Positions 36,846 through 47,200 of a stretch of 64,000 nt of DNA are shown piece by piece. Made by a program: the position numbers and the translations under genes. Source of the stretch: Parietaria judaica (lineage: Eukaryota > Streptophyta > Magnoliopsida > Rosales > Urticaceae); contig OX940870.1 in assembly GCA_954871525.1 (NCBI GenBank), forward strand, positions 13,857,501 to 13,921,500, read 5' to 3'. The notes under the pieces were generated by a model. It was given only the letters and a program-made list of their open reading frames with translations. It did no database searches and was not told where the DNA came from. Each line of letters starts with the position of its first letter. The first letter of the stretch is position 1.

Positions 36846-38845
36846 GTCACTTTCCAGGAAAACAGCTTCACCGAAGGAAAGGGAATTCCGTCGAGTACCG
36901 AAGACCTCTATGATGGAGAGGGGCTTCACCTCGAGGTGGAGCATCTCGAGCAGCCAGGGCGAAAAGAGTCTGCTCGAGAAGAAGTTGCTCGATGGACTCT
37001 AGTCGAGGACACATCCGAGAACAGGGGCCGAGGAACTTCGCTCGAGAAGAATGCTCGAGGAAGTATACTCGAGGAGCATGCTCGAGGAAACATGCTCGAG
37101 GAGCGTACGCGAGGAAGTTTGCTCGATGAGCAATCTCGAGGAAGTATTCTCGAGGAGCGTACGCGAGGAACCTTGCTCGAAGAGCACGCTCGAGGAAGCA
37201 TGGTCGAGCAGCGATGAACTCAACAAACTACCTTCGAGGAAGGATCAGCGAGCGGCAGCAAAGGAGACTCAATCAGGAAAGATCGAGCAGAGTGTAGCCG
37301 AAGAACGTCAGGCGAGCAAGACTCATCAAGTAGCGAGGAAGAGTCCGAAGAGGGTAGCAAGGAAGAAGAAGCTCGACGAGAACAAGAAGATCCCATGGAG
37401 GGATATCAAATTTCTCGCGATCAAGCTCGACGCGCTATCAGGAAGCCGACGAGGTATGCACATGGAGAGATGGTAACATATGCCGTTAACACGGCAGGCG
37501 TGGAGATCAACAATGAGCTACATACATATGGGGAAGTGGAGTCTCATGATGCGGGAAAGTGGCGAGCAGCCATGGATGATGAGATGAACTCTCTTCACAA
37601 GAACAACACTTGGGTACTTGTGCCGAAGCCCAAGAAATGTGAGGTGGTGGGCTGTCGATGGCTCTACAAGGTTAAACCAAGTGCACCAGGAGGCGAGCCG
37701 GCGAGGTATAAGGCCAGAGTGGTGGCGAAGGGCTTCACACAGCGAGAGGGTATAGACTTCTATGAAGTCTTCTCGCCCGTGGTGAAGCATACTTCGATAA
37801 GGGTACTGCTCTCGATGGTTGCCAAGTTCAACTTGGAACTAGAGCAGATGGACGTGAAGACAACCTTCTTACATAGAGAGCTCGAGGAAAAGATCCTCAT
37901 GCAGCAGCCAGAGGGCTTTGTGCAGAATGGGAAGGAGGATTGGGTTTGCTCGTTGAAGAAGTCCCTCTATGGACTTAAGAAATCCCCTCGACAATAGTAT
38001 AAGAGGTTTGACACGTTCATGCAAGAAAACCACTACTGGAGGAGCAGACACGACAACTGCGTGTATTTTAGGACCACGGAGAGTGGGGAAAGAGTCTACC
38101 TACTCTTGTATGTGGATGACATGCTCATTGTCTCGAGGAGTAGGGCGAAAACCAAGAAGCTCAAAGACTCGTTAAATCCTGAGTTCGAGATGAAGGATCT
38201 GGGGAAGCGAGGAGGATTCTCGGGATGGGCATTCGACGAGATAGAGAGAAGGGCACGTTGAGCATCACTCAGTCGGATTACTTCAAGAAGGTCATCAAGA
38301 AGTTCCAGATGGACAAGGCCAAGCCTTGTAAACAGCCCCTCGCACAGCACTTCAAACTTAGCGACGAGCTTTTCCCGAAGAACAAGGAAGAGACAAAGAG
38401 AATGGAGCATGTGCCATACACGAGCGTCGTCGGGAGCCTCATGTATGGGATGATTTGCACGAGGCCGAACTTGGCCTATGCAGTCAGTCTCGTGAGTCGC
38501 TATATGTTCCCCGGGGAGGTGCACTGGCAGGCTGTCAAATGGATTCTCAGATATTTGACAGGGAGCTCGAGCACAGGGTTAAACTATTCGAGCGAGGAAG
38601 CCAAGCAAGCGGACATCCAAGGACTTGTAGATTCAGATTATGCGGGTGACTTGGACCAGCGCAGATCCCTGACAGGATACACCTTCAAGGTGTTCGGGAA
38701 CCTGGTCAACTGGAAAGCATCACTTCAGCACATCGTCGCATTGTCGACGACGGAGGTTGAGTATGTGGCGATCAATGAGGCGGCGAAGGAAGGACTCTGG
38801 CTGAAGGGTCTTCTCACGGAGCTTGGAACGCATTGGACTTATTGA
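36846..38845 (+). pseudogene. Copia reverse transcriptase and RNase H (3' pol)
   Basis: Resumes the Copia pol frame after the hAT element with DVTFQENSF. A charged linker contains seven 9-residue repeats, then a TGA at 37215-37217. The RT domain follows: WRAAMDDEMNSLHKNNTWVL (about 37560), RYKARVVAKGFTQREGIDF, LEQMDVKTTFLH, and YVDDMLIVS (about 38110) holding the active-site DD. A TAG replaces the expected Trp codon near 37996, and a frameshift lies near 38205. RNase H reads VDSDYAGDLDQRRSLTGY and STTEVEYVAINEAAKEGLWL. It stops at the LINE junction before the normal C-terminus. Confidence 0.9.
37026..37214 (+). repeat. Seven tandem 27-bp (9-residue) repeats in the Copia pol linker
   Basis: Units start at 37026, 37053, 37080, 37107, 37134, 37161 and 37188. 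The consensus peptide is roughly (A/T)RGS(I/L)LEE(H/R), and the DNA is built on CTCGAGGA words. The repeats keep the pol frame exactly and lie between the integrase and RT domains. Confidence 0.88.
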
Positions 38846-40330
38846 ATTTTTAGGGCTCCGACCATCGAGTTATCTCAATCGATACCGCGGATATGAGGCT
38901 AATCCTGATGGATAACCTTGGTTACAAGCGGCGGTGGGCTTTTGAGCCGGGTTGGGTCCTTGAGTATAGTTGTGAGGGGATTGTGCGGGAAGCTTGGGGG
39001 ACTAGGAGAACAAGGAACGACGTAGGTTCTTGTACGAGGGGCCTCACCCAATGCAAGTTCACTATTCGGTCTTGGGCGCGGGCTTCATTTGGTAAATTGA
39101 GAGAGACAAATCTGGGAGTTGGCGGAGAAACTAGAATGAACATATAATAATCCCTTTACCCAGGATGTTTGCACCGTGGTGAAGCAATTTAATGTCAAAT
39201 ATGGGCCTCACCCAATGCAAGTCCACCGTGACAAATTTGGGCCTTACCCAATGCAAGTCCACTATTCGGTATTGGCCGCGGGCTTCATTTGGTCATAGAG
39301 AGATACAAATCTGGGAGTTGGCGGAGAAACTAGAGCGAACATATAATAATCCATTTACCTAGGAGGTTTGCACCGTGGCGAAGCAATTTAATGTCGAACT
39401 TGACTCTCATTTTGGTGGAGGAACACTATTGGAAGCAAAGTTCTAGAGGGGATTGGCTCAAAGACAGGGATAAGATCTCGGCCTACTTTCACTCTAGAGC
39501 TGTGACGAGGAAGGCTCAAAATGCCATCCGAGGTATTACCAACAAAGATGGGGATAAGGTTAATTTGGAGCGAGAGGTTCTTTGAGTGTTCGAAAGATAC
39601 TTCGCGGACATCTTCAAATTCAATGGGGGCAACCGAGGAAGACTTTGGAGTGATTACAGGTGAAAACGTGATATCTCTTTTGTTGGCACACCGCGAGCTA
39701 ACGGGAGAGTTCATCGCCGATGAAGTGGAGGCCACTCTCTTCTCAATGAGTTTCCAGAAAGCGTCGGGGCCCGACGGTTTCCATGCCATCTTCTTCCAAA
39801 AATATTGGAATGTGGTACGCCCGGAATTCTGTAAGGAGTGCTTGGAAGTTCTTAATGGAAGGGCTAGCGCAAAGTCTTTGAACGCTAAAAATATTGTCCT
39901 TATTCCGAAGATCAAGAACCCCTCGAAGGTAAGGGATTTCCGCCTTATTGGCTTGTGTAACGTGCTTCTAAAAATTGTTACCAAGGTAGTGGCAAACCGA
40001 ATCAAAGCAGCTCTCTCTTCCGTTATATCCGAGGCCCAAAGCGCCTTCGTCCCCGGTCGGTTTACTACGGACAATGCCGGAATCGCGTATGAACTCTTCA
40101 TTCTCTAAAGAAGATCTCCAATCGAAAAAAGGGAGTTCTCGCTATCAAGCTTGACATGAGTAAGGCATACGACTAGGTTGAATGGGGGTTCGTTTTTGTA
40201 ATGATGGAAAGGATGGGGTTTGGGTCGAGCGTGATAAGTGTGGTCCGGAAGTGTATATCCACCACGGTCCTCTACGTCGTCATCAATGGAAGCATCAGGA
40301 ATCCTTTATCTTTGTCGTTATTACGTGTGC
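38846..40330 (+). mobile_element. LINE (L1-type) fragment, truncated at both ends
   Basis: Begins near the end of an endonuclease domain (SDHRVISID, about 38858) and continues through FEPGWVLEYSCEGIVREAWG and the pre-RT region YWKQSSRGDWLKDRDK (about 39425) into the reverse transcriptase (KASGPDGFHAIFFQKYW, LIPKIKNPSKVRDFRLIGLCNV, AFVPGRFTTDNAGIAYE, KLDMSKAYD). It ends before the FADD motif. There are stops after NLEREVL (39583), after ELFIL (40106) and inside KAYD*VEW. An internal direct duplication of about 200 bp covers 39041-39240 and 39241-39401. It joins the truncated Copia element directly. Confidence 0.85.
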
Positions 40331-40571
40331 CAACTTTTGTATTGGTGATTACACCAAACGTACCTTTTCAATTACATTGTAAAAATAATTACAACTAATT
40401 GTAATAGGGCACCAAAGTGAACACAGTAAGAAGTGCAATTGCTTACTACAATTACAATTTAATACATAGAATAACTACCAAGTGAACACAGCCTAAATCC
40501 GCTACTTTCATAATTGGATTCGCCGGCTCTTTGGTTTTTAAACTATGCCATTCTACAATAAAATACCTCGT
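40331..40571. other. Short non-coding junction, possible MITE end
   Basis: Holds two related words, CACCAAAGTGAACACAG (about 40410) and ACCAAGTGAACACAGCC (about 40478), typical of inverted-repeat elements beginning GGCTGTGTTCACTTGG. No second arm was found. Confidence 0.4.
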
Positions 40572-43089
40572 TGTCAAAATAATGAAGAGGAGCACCGATA
40601 GAATTTCTTGAAGTTTTTTTTTATTGTATTCATTATAATTGGTTATATATATATTATATATTATTAGCACTAAATGTGCAACATAAAGCAAAATAAATGG
40701 AACTATATGAACTAGTCAAAACTTGCGTAACAAACAAAAACTACACGATTATATTAAATAGGAGAATAAAACTACAATCTTATTTGTCAGCACTTCCAGC
40801 GTGAGACTCGGTACTGGTGAGTGTACAAGTTTATTCTTCAACACCCCCCGTCAAGTTGGAGTTGGGAGAGAAATGTCGATCACGACAACTTGCTCTAGTC
40901 GTTTATGATTATCAACACCAAGTGGTTTTGTAAAGATATTGGCTAGTTGGTCGCTCGAGCAAAGATAAGGTAGACATATGAGTTCGGAGATATTTTTTTC
41001 CCGAACAAAATGACAATATATTTCGATGTGCTTAGTTCGTTCGTGAAAGGAAATATTAGCAACAATGTGAATGGAAGCTCGACTATCACAATGTATCGTC
41101 GTTGGTGCAAATGGCGGAAAACCTAGTTCAGATAAAAGCGAACAAAGCCATTGTATTTCTGAAATAAGCGCAGCGAGAAAACGATATTCGGCTTCAACGG
41201 ATGACCGATAAATAGTAGGTTGTTTCTTTGATTTCCATGATATTGGACTAGAACCAAGCATAGTGAATAGTCGGTAGTGGATGGTCGAGTAACAGGACAT
41301 CCAGCCTAATAAGAATCAGCAAACCCAACGATAGAAAAGGAACTAGATGCCGATAGAAAGAGACCATTACTAGTAGAACCTTTAAGGCAACGAAGGATTT
41401 TATGTGCAACATCGAGATTCGAAGAGTGAGGATTTTGAATAAATTGACGACCGATCATGCTACGATAAACAGATGGATCGGGCAAGGGATTACCATGGTC
41501 GGGAAGAAGTCGAAGATGTTGCTCCATTGGAAAAAGGCGATGTACGAGATCCTAACATTCCAAAATCATTCAAAATCTTTAAAGTATATTTGCGTTGACA
41601 TAAAAATAGTCTATCTTTTTTTAACGATAGACTTCAATACCGAGAAAATAACGCAGAGGTCCGAGGTCTTTAATGGAGAAAGATATGGCGAGGAATTGTT
41701 TTGTTTTTTAAATAAAATCATAATTATTTCCTGTGATAATGATATCATCCACATAAATAAGAACAAATACAAAAATCTTGTTATGAACATATGTAAAAAG
41801 ACTATACTCAGAAATAGATTGACGAAAACCTTGTTGTCTTAAGGTAGAAGAGAATTTAGCGAACCTTTGACAAGAGGCTTGCTTTAGTCCATAGATTGAT
41901 TTATATAACTTGCAAACGGACTATCATTATGATCAAAGAGAATGTGATAGAGCTTCATAAAAACTTCTTCATAGAGATCACCTTGTAAAAATGCATTATT
42001 AACATATAATTGATGAAGAGACTAATTTTTAATAGTTTCATTAGAGAGAAAAAGACGAACAATTACCAATTTAGCTAACGGAGCAAATGTATCATGTTAG
42101 TCAATACTCAATCCCTTCAACTTGTGTGTATTGTTTGGTGACTAACCATGATTTATATCATTTGATACATCCATCCGAACAATATTTTATCTTATAGACC
42201 CATTTACAACAAATCGTGGTTCTACTTTTATCGGGTGGTACTGAGCAAAGTGACCATGTTTTATTTGATTCTAGGGCACGAAGCTCCATGGACATCACAT
42301 CACGCCAAGCAGAAGATTTAATAACTTAATAATAAGCTCGACGCTCATTATGATCAACGACCTTGAACAAAATGATCAATGACTTTGAACAAAATGAGCG
42401 ATGAGAAGAACTCAACTTTTCGAAAGAGAAATATTTGGATAAAAGAAAAGAAGTAGATGAATGAGTATCCAACTGCCAACGAGTTCTTTTTTTGTTTTTC
42501 CAGTTGCCATCGACGAAGCCATATTTACTCTTTGCGCGGAGTTCCATTGTTATGGCGCGATTCCAAGAACCATAATAATCACCTGTTAGAAGAGGCGGAA
42601 CGAGGACAACAGATGGGCTATCAGAATGATGGATAACATAAGGATAAGATTTTCCTTGATTAGCATCGAGATTATTTTCGGCAGACGTTATGAGTGCTAG
42701 ATAAAAAAAAACACGATGAGATGAGAGATGAAGTTGAACTATCAATGCCAAATAAAAAAAGATATAATGAAAACAAGAAGCAGTGATTGAATTTCAATGC
42801 TCTAATACCATGTGAAATCAATGAAGAGGAGCGCCGATAGAATTTGTTGAAGCTTTTTTTATTGTATTCATTTTAATTAGTTACATATATAAACGTATTA
42901 TTGTAGCACTAAATGTGCAACATAAAGCAAAATAAAAAGAACTACATAGACTAGTCAAACTTGCATAACAACCAAAAACTAAGCAATATATATTAAATAA
43001 GATAAAAGAATAAAACTAAACTCTTATTTGTGAGCACTTCCAACATGAGACTCGGTAGACTGGTGAGTGTATACGTTTATTATTTAACA
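40572..43089 (-). mobile_element. Small Copia element, internal deletion derivative
   Basis: Two LTRs of about 275 bp (40572-40843 and 42811-43089) are clearly related. The flanks CTCGT (40567-40571) and CTCGC (43090-43094) match 4/5 as a target-site duplication. On the minus strand the primer site TGGTATTAGAGC directly follows the right LTR, and a purine tract (GACGGGGGGTG) precedes the left LTR. The total of 2.5 kb is about half of a full Copia element, and the protease and integrase are absent. Confidence 0.88.
40851..42751 (-). pseudogene. Copia gag-RT-RNase H remnant
   Basis: Starts with a gag N-terminus (about 42751-42480: YVIHHSDSPSVVLVPPLLTG, then WNRAITMELRAKSKYGFVDG). It jumps near 42330 into RT sequence (SNKTWSL, LHQLYVNNAFLQGDLYEEVFM, about 42270-41930), then FMWMISL in place of the Y-V-D-D site, and RNase H (RSSVEAEYRFLAALISEIQW, HERTKHIEIYCHFVREK, about 41210-40980). 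Many stops and frameshifts occur. Because the deletion joins gag to RT, it was a defective copy. Confidence 0.82.
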
Positions 43090-44204
43090 CTCGCGGAAAA
43101 AGTCTCGTTCTATGCAATAAGAAGTTTGACTCCCGATCGATTGAGACCCATTCTGCTCTTTAAAACACTGTCAAACTTCAACTTGAAATCAGAGCAACGT
43201 TGTTGCCCTAGATTTTATTGGAATCGAGGTTGATCTTAAATTGATTACAATTAATATTTAATTGTGATCGAAATCCGGTTAAGGTCATTTATTTAGCGGT
43301 AGTATGTGGCGAGCGATTTTCAAAACATTCATAATATAATTGCATTTGTTTTTTTTTTTTTCAAGTGTTTTTTTTTTCTTAAAACAAATTGTTGATGTCA
43401 AAATCACTTTAACAGTTACAAAATAGTGACTCATTCCAATTGGAATATTTATCATTTGTTCATTGGTATCCGTTAATAATTTCGATTACACATTATGCGA
43501 GTTTGATGATTATATCCTTTTGTATTTATGATATTAGTATCTGGTTACGAGGGACCGTAGCCCTTCTTCCGACCGGTGTTATTTTGTGGTGATGGCAGAC
43601 TATTTATTTACCCGCACTTGGTGTGTTTCAACTTTCAACTATCGATCTTCTTGGAGATAGTGGATCTTCATGGGTTAAGGTGTGCACGTAATGCAGCTGA
43701 TTTTCGAACGTAAAGTTCTATTGAAGCTCGAAACGACAAATTGAAAGGCGTGACATTCGAAGGCGTAACCATGACCCAAACAAAATGTGTTAAAACGACA
43801 GAGTCATTCATTTTTAGTTTTATAATAGAATGAATAAGGCGAGTTTCTGAGTCACCTTGCTAGAATATTCCCATACTTTACGACACAGGCATCACGGTGT
43901 CAAAAGCATAAACGACATCAAGTGCTATATCTAGGTTTCATTCTAGGCAATCATATAACGACATAAACATCGATAAAGACTAAGAGGCCACTTTCAAGGC
44001 CACCTCACTTATCATATATTAAAGATATATATAGGAAAATTCAAATACAAGTTCAGCAATACAATACAATATGTGATCTGTTCTATATATAGAGAATAAA
44101 GAATGCGACCCTCGAGATGAGGGCCTATTAAATAAAATCGGTTCATAAAGATACTCAATTTCGAAATCAGAACACCCAAAAAGAATGACTCTTGACTTGC
44201 TTGC
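43090..44204. other. Intergenic region 3' of SKS
   Basis: AT-rich DNA with homopolymer T runs (about 43349-43380). No gene, RNA or clear repeat was recognised. It probably contains the SKS 3' UTR next to 44204. Confidence 0.5.
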
Positions 44205-47200
44205 TTAGAGGGGTCGTGTGCGTCGCCCGGTTGCTCGGCCACAGAGAAGCGCATTCTTAGGAATTGGGTATTCGTCCCTCAGCGAAGTTGACGTTGTGTA
44301 CACGCGCAAGTAGAGCTGTTGCCCCAAGTATTGCCGGGCCCAGAACTCGGACCTCACGTTCCACATCCCCACGTTGTCTAGGGACACGTGTATGGCAGTC
44401 CAAGACTTTGGATACACCTGCGTATCATCCATATATATCCAACATTACGCAACACTCTTAAGAAGAAGAAGAAAATATTGATGTTTTCGTTCTTTAAATA
44501 TATTCGGCATATTATCATACTACCCTTAAAAGGATACACATCCTCTTTCGGAGCATTTAAGTTATTTGCGGTTTTCTAGTTAAAGATGGATGCTCAAAAT
44601 CTCACTTAGTGAATTCGAATCCCTATTAAATTGACATTCAAAGAACATAAAGTAAAATATGTTATATATAAGTTATTTGCGAGCGTGATATAGTTAAATT
44701 ATGAATGGGGCGCCTTATATTATTTTGTAGATATGTTAGTGCGTGTGAGTATATATATTATAGATATACCTGAGTGGTGCAACGAGAAACTGCGTCTCGG
44801 AGATTGTACTGGTCCCGAGCACCCGGCGTCCATTGCCCACCATCCATTCTGCGAAAACAATAAGCGAATTTAAGGACCAAAGCTAAATAAGATAAGAGTA
44901 ATTAATAGTGTAAAGTGGCTTACCCAACGACAAAGAAAGAGTAGCCACTCAAATGAATGCTCTGCACGATGTCCTCATCGTTCTGGAAGATGAACTCCAC
45001 GAAGGTGCGGTAGTCGGCGCCCAGGACGGCCGTGTCCTTGTAGAGGCCGCCGCCAGTGGGGCGGTCAGAGACGCTGCCCACACGGAAGCCGCCTAGCTTG
45101 AAGTAGTCGGCCACCTTGAGGGGCGTGTCTATGGGGATGTGGGACACGCTGTTGAAGCCGTATCTCTGCTTGCCGTCTATTTGTCCCGCGGAGCTTGCAA
45201 TGATGTATGTTTTCGCCAGCGGGATGAGGCCGTAGTGGTAAGATCCTTGCGGGTTCGGCCTCGGCCCACTTGCCGTGAGATTTGTCCTGAAAATAGCTCA
45301 CACTTATTAGGCTTTAAGTTGATACAGTTCTACAATGAATTAGGTCTCATTGAGTCATTGTGGATTGGTTTTGAAAGAAAATTCTATAATATTTAAAATA
45401 ATATTGGAGTCCAGAACTTATATAAGAATAAAAGCACTGTTGAAAAGAATAATAGGATCTGGTTCATTTTCATGTAAATGCAACTTATTTATTTAATTAT
45501 TTTGTACTGATAAAAATAATTTTTTGAGCTGATGATAAATTACCTTTAATCGGCCATAATGCTTAGAGTGCCTACCATATAACCAACAGTGACAAGATGT
45601 GGGCAAGTACCTGATGGAGCGGGCCTGGTTCAAAGACCAATCAATTTGGATGGTGGGCCCGCCCGGAGGCGCCCCAAACACTGGGCCTGCAGAGTTCATG
45701 TAGCGTAGGACACCGGTGGTGGTCAGCACTTCGGGGGCAGTGAATCGCGACGAAACCACAATGTAAAAGTCTTGCGAAGGCTGGTCCGCTGTCACCAGCA
45801 CCGAGTACGTTTGGCCCACGTGTACATCCAACGACGAGTATGTCGTTTGGAGAGTGTGCGTTCCCTCCACTTCAACCAGCTTCATCTTGTGGTCTTGGAT
45901 CCTGAAGTTGAGTGAGTTTTGCAGCCCAATGTTCGAGATTCTAAGCCTGTATGTTTTGCCTGCAAAACAAACCTCACACATCTTAGTAAATAATTTTGGC
46001 AAAGATACTATTGCTAGTTTAAACTACGCACCAGGTTAGAGTTACAATACTAATCTTGTAAATATGAGTGAGTCCGACGGAATTTAAAATTTCCAGTTCC
46101 GTTTCTTTTTTTATTTTTATAATCTATAAATTAATTTGGACCGTCAGAACCAAAATTGTCTAAATTAATCACGCATAATTTTAGAACGTTCATACTTCAT
46201 ACTATTTATATTTCAAATTATAGCAGTTACATTTTTACTTTGAGCAATCGTGTCTAAATTAATCAGTCATAATTTAATTAATATTATATAAAAGTGGTTA
46301 TTACATATATATATATATATATATATTACATTAATTCTAGTTTCATTTTTATTTTGAGCTGAAATTCTGGCTCCCGAATTCAAAAAGAGAATCCGGAATA
46401 CCCAGTTTCCAGTATCCTATAATACCTTGTTCAACAGTCATAGAGTAGCCATTGGGTCCACGCCCATTGATAAGAATGCCATCAGGGGAAGGTAATTTCC
46501 TGCCACCATCTAGATGAGCTTGCAAGTCCTACAAATGTTGCACATAAGTATATCAATAATTAAAGATTCTAAAAATGTTCCGGATAAAACGACACGGAGA
46601 GTAAGAAACGACGTGACATTATTATACTTTCATTTTCTTTAAGAGATTTACCGGTTTTTTTAATGAGTGGGACGAACAGAAATAGAAAGAAAACGGCCCC
46701 ACGAGGCATGGCATGAAACAAACGACCATGACCCCACCATGTGCAAGTTATGCATTAAGTGCAGATAAATGAAAAATAATACAATAAAATTTTCAACTAA
46801 AAAAGTAATATACATAAATTGCTGTGATCCAACAATTATATAGTACAATTATCAGTTGGCCCACAATTCAAAACAATGTGACAATTTCAATGATGGTATC
46901 TTTGATTAAGTTTCACGGCAGATCAAGAGCGCTTTTTATTTTTCCCTTTTATTTGAGGGATTCTATAAGAATAATATGACAGCTAAATTCACATGTAAAT
47001 CACATACTTTTAAGCAGGATATTATTATATAACTCAGTATTCAATTTTCTATTTATTAGTGATGCATGGCTCTGGTGAAGACCTGAGTTGACTCTTGCTA
47101 GGACCCGTATATGAGCTATTTGATTTAAAGAAAAAAAACTAAATGATCAATAAAAGATAATGTTTTACCGACAATGTATCTGGTGAGCAAACTACGGAGA

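Larger units (their letters stand above)
16513..38845 (+). mobile_element. Ty1/Copia retrotransposon, interrupted and 3'-truncated
   Basis: In order: 5' LTR, primer site, gag, zinc knuckle, protease, integrase, reverse transcriptase and part of RNase H, all on the plus strand. It is split by a 2.7-kb insert in gag (17516-20246) and by a hAT transposon in pol (22265-36838). Removing both leaves about 5 kb, a normal Copia size. The C-terminal RNase H residues and the 3' LTR are missing: at about 38845 the sequence turns into LINE DNA. Every domain carries stops, frameshifts or altered catalytic residues, so the element is dead. It is the outermost and oldest layer of the stack. Confidence 0.9.

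Noticed and set aside
36926..37226. Ser/Arg-rich minus-strand repeat proteins
   Set aside because: Reverse-frame shadows of the 27-bp repeat array in Copia pol.
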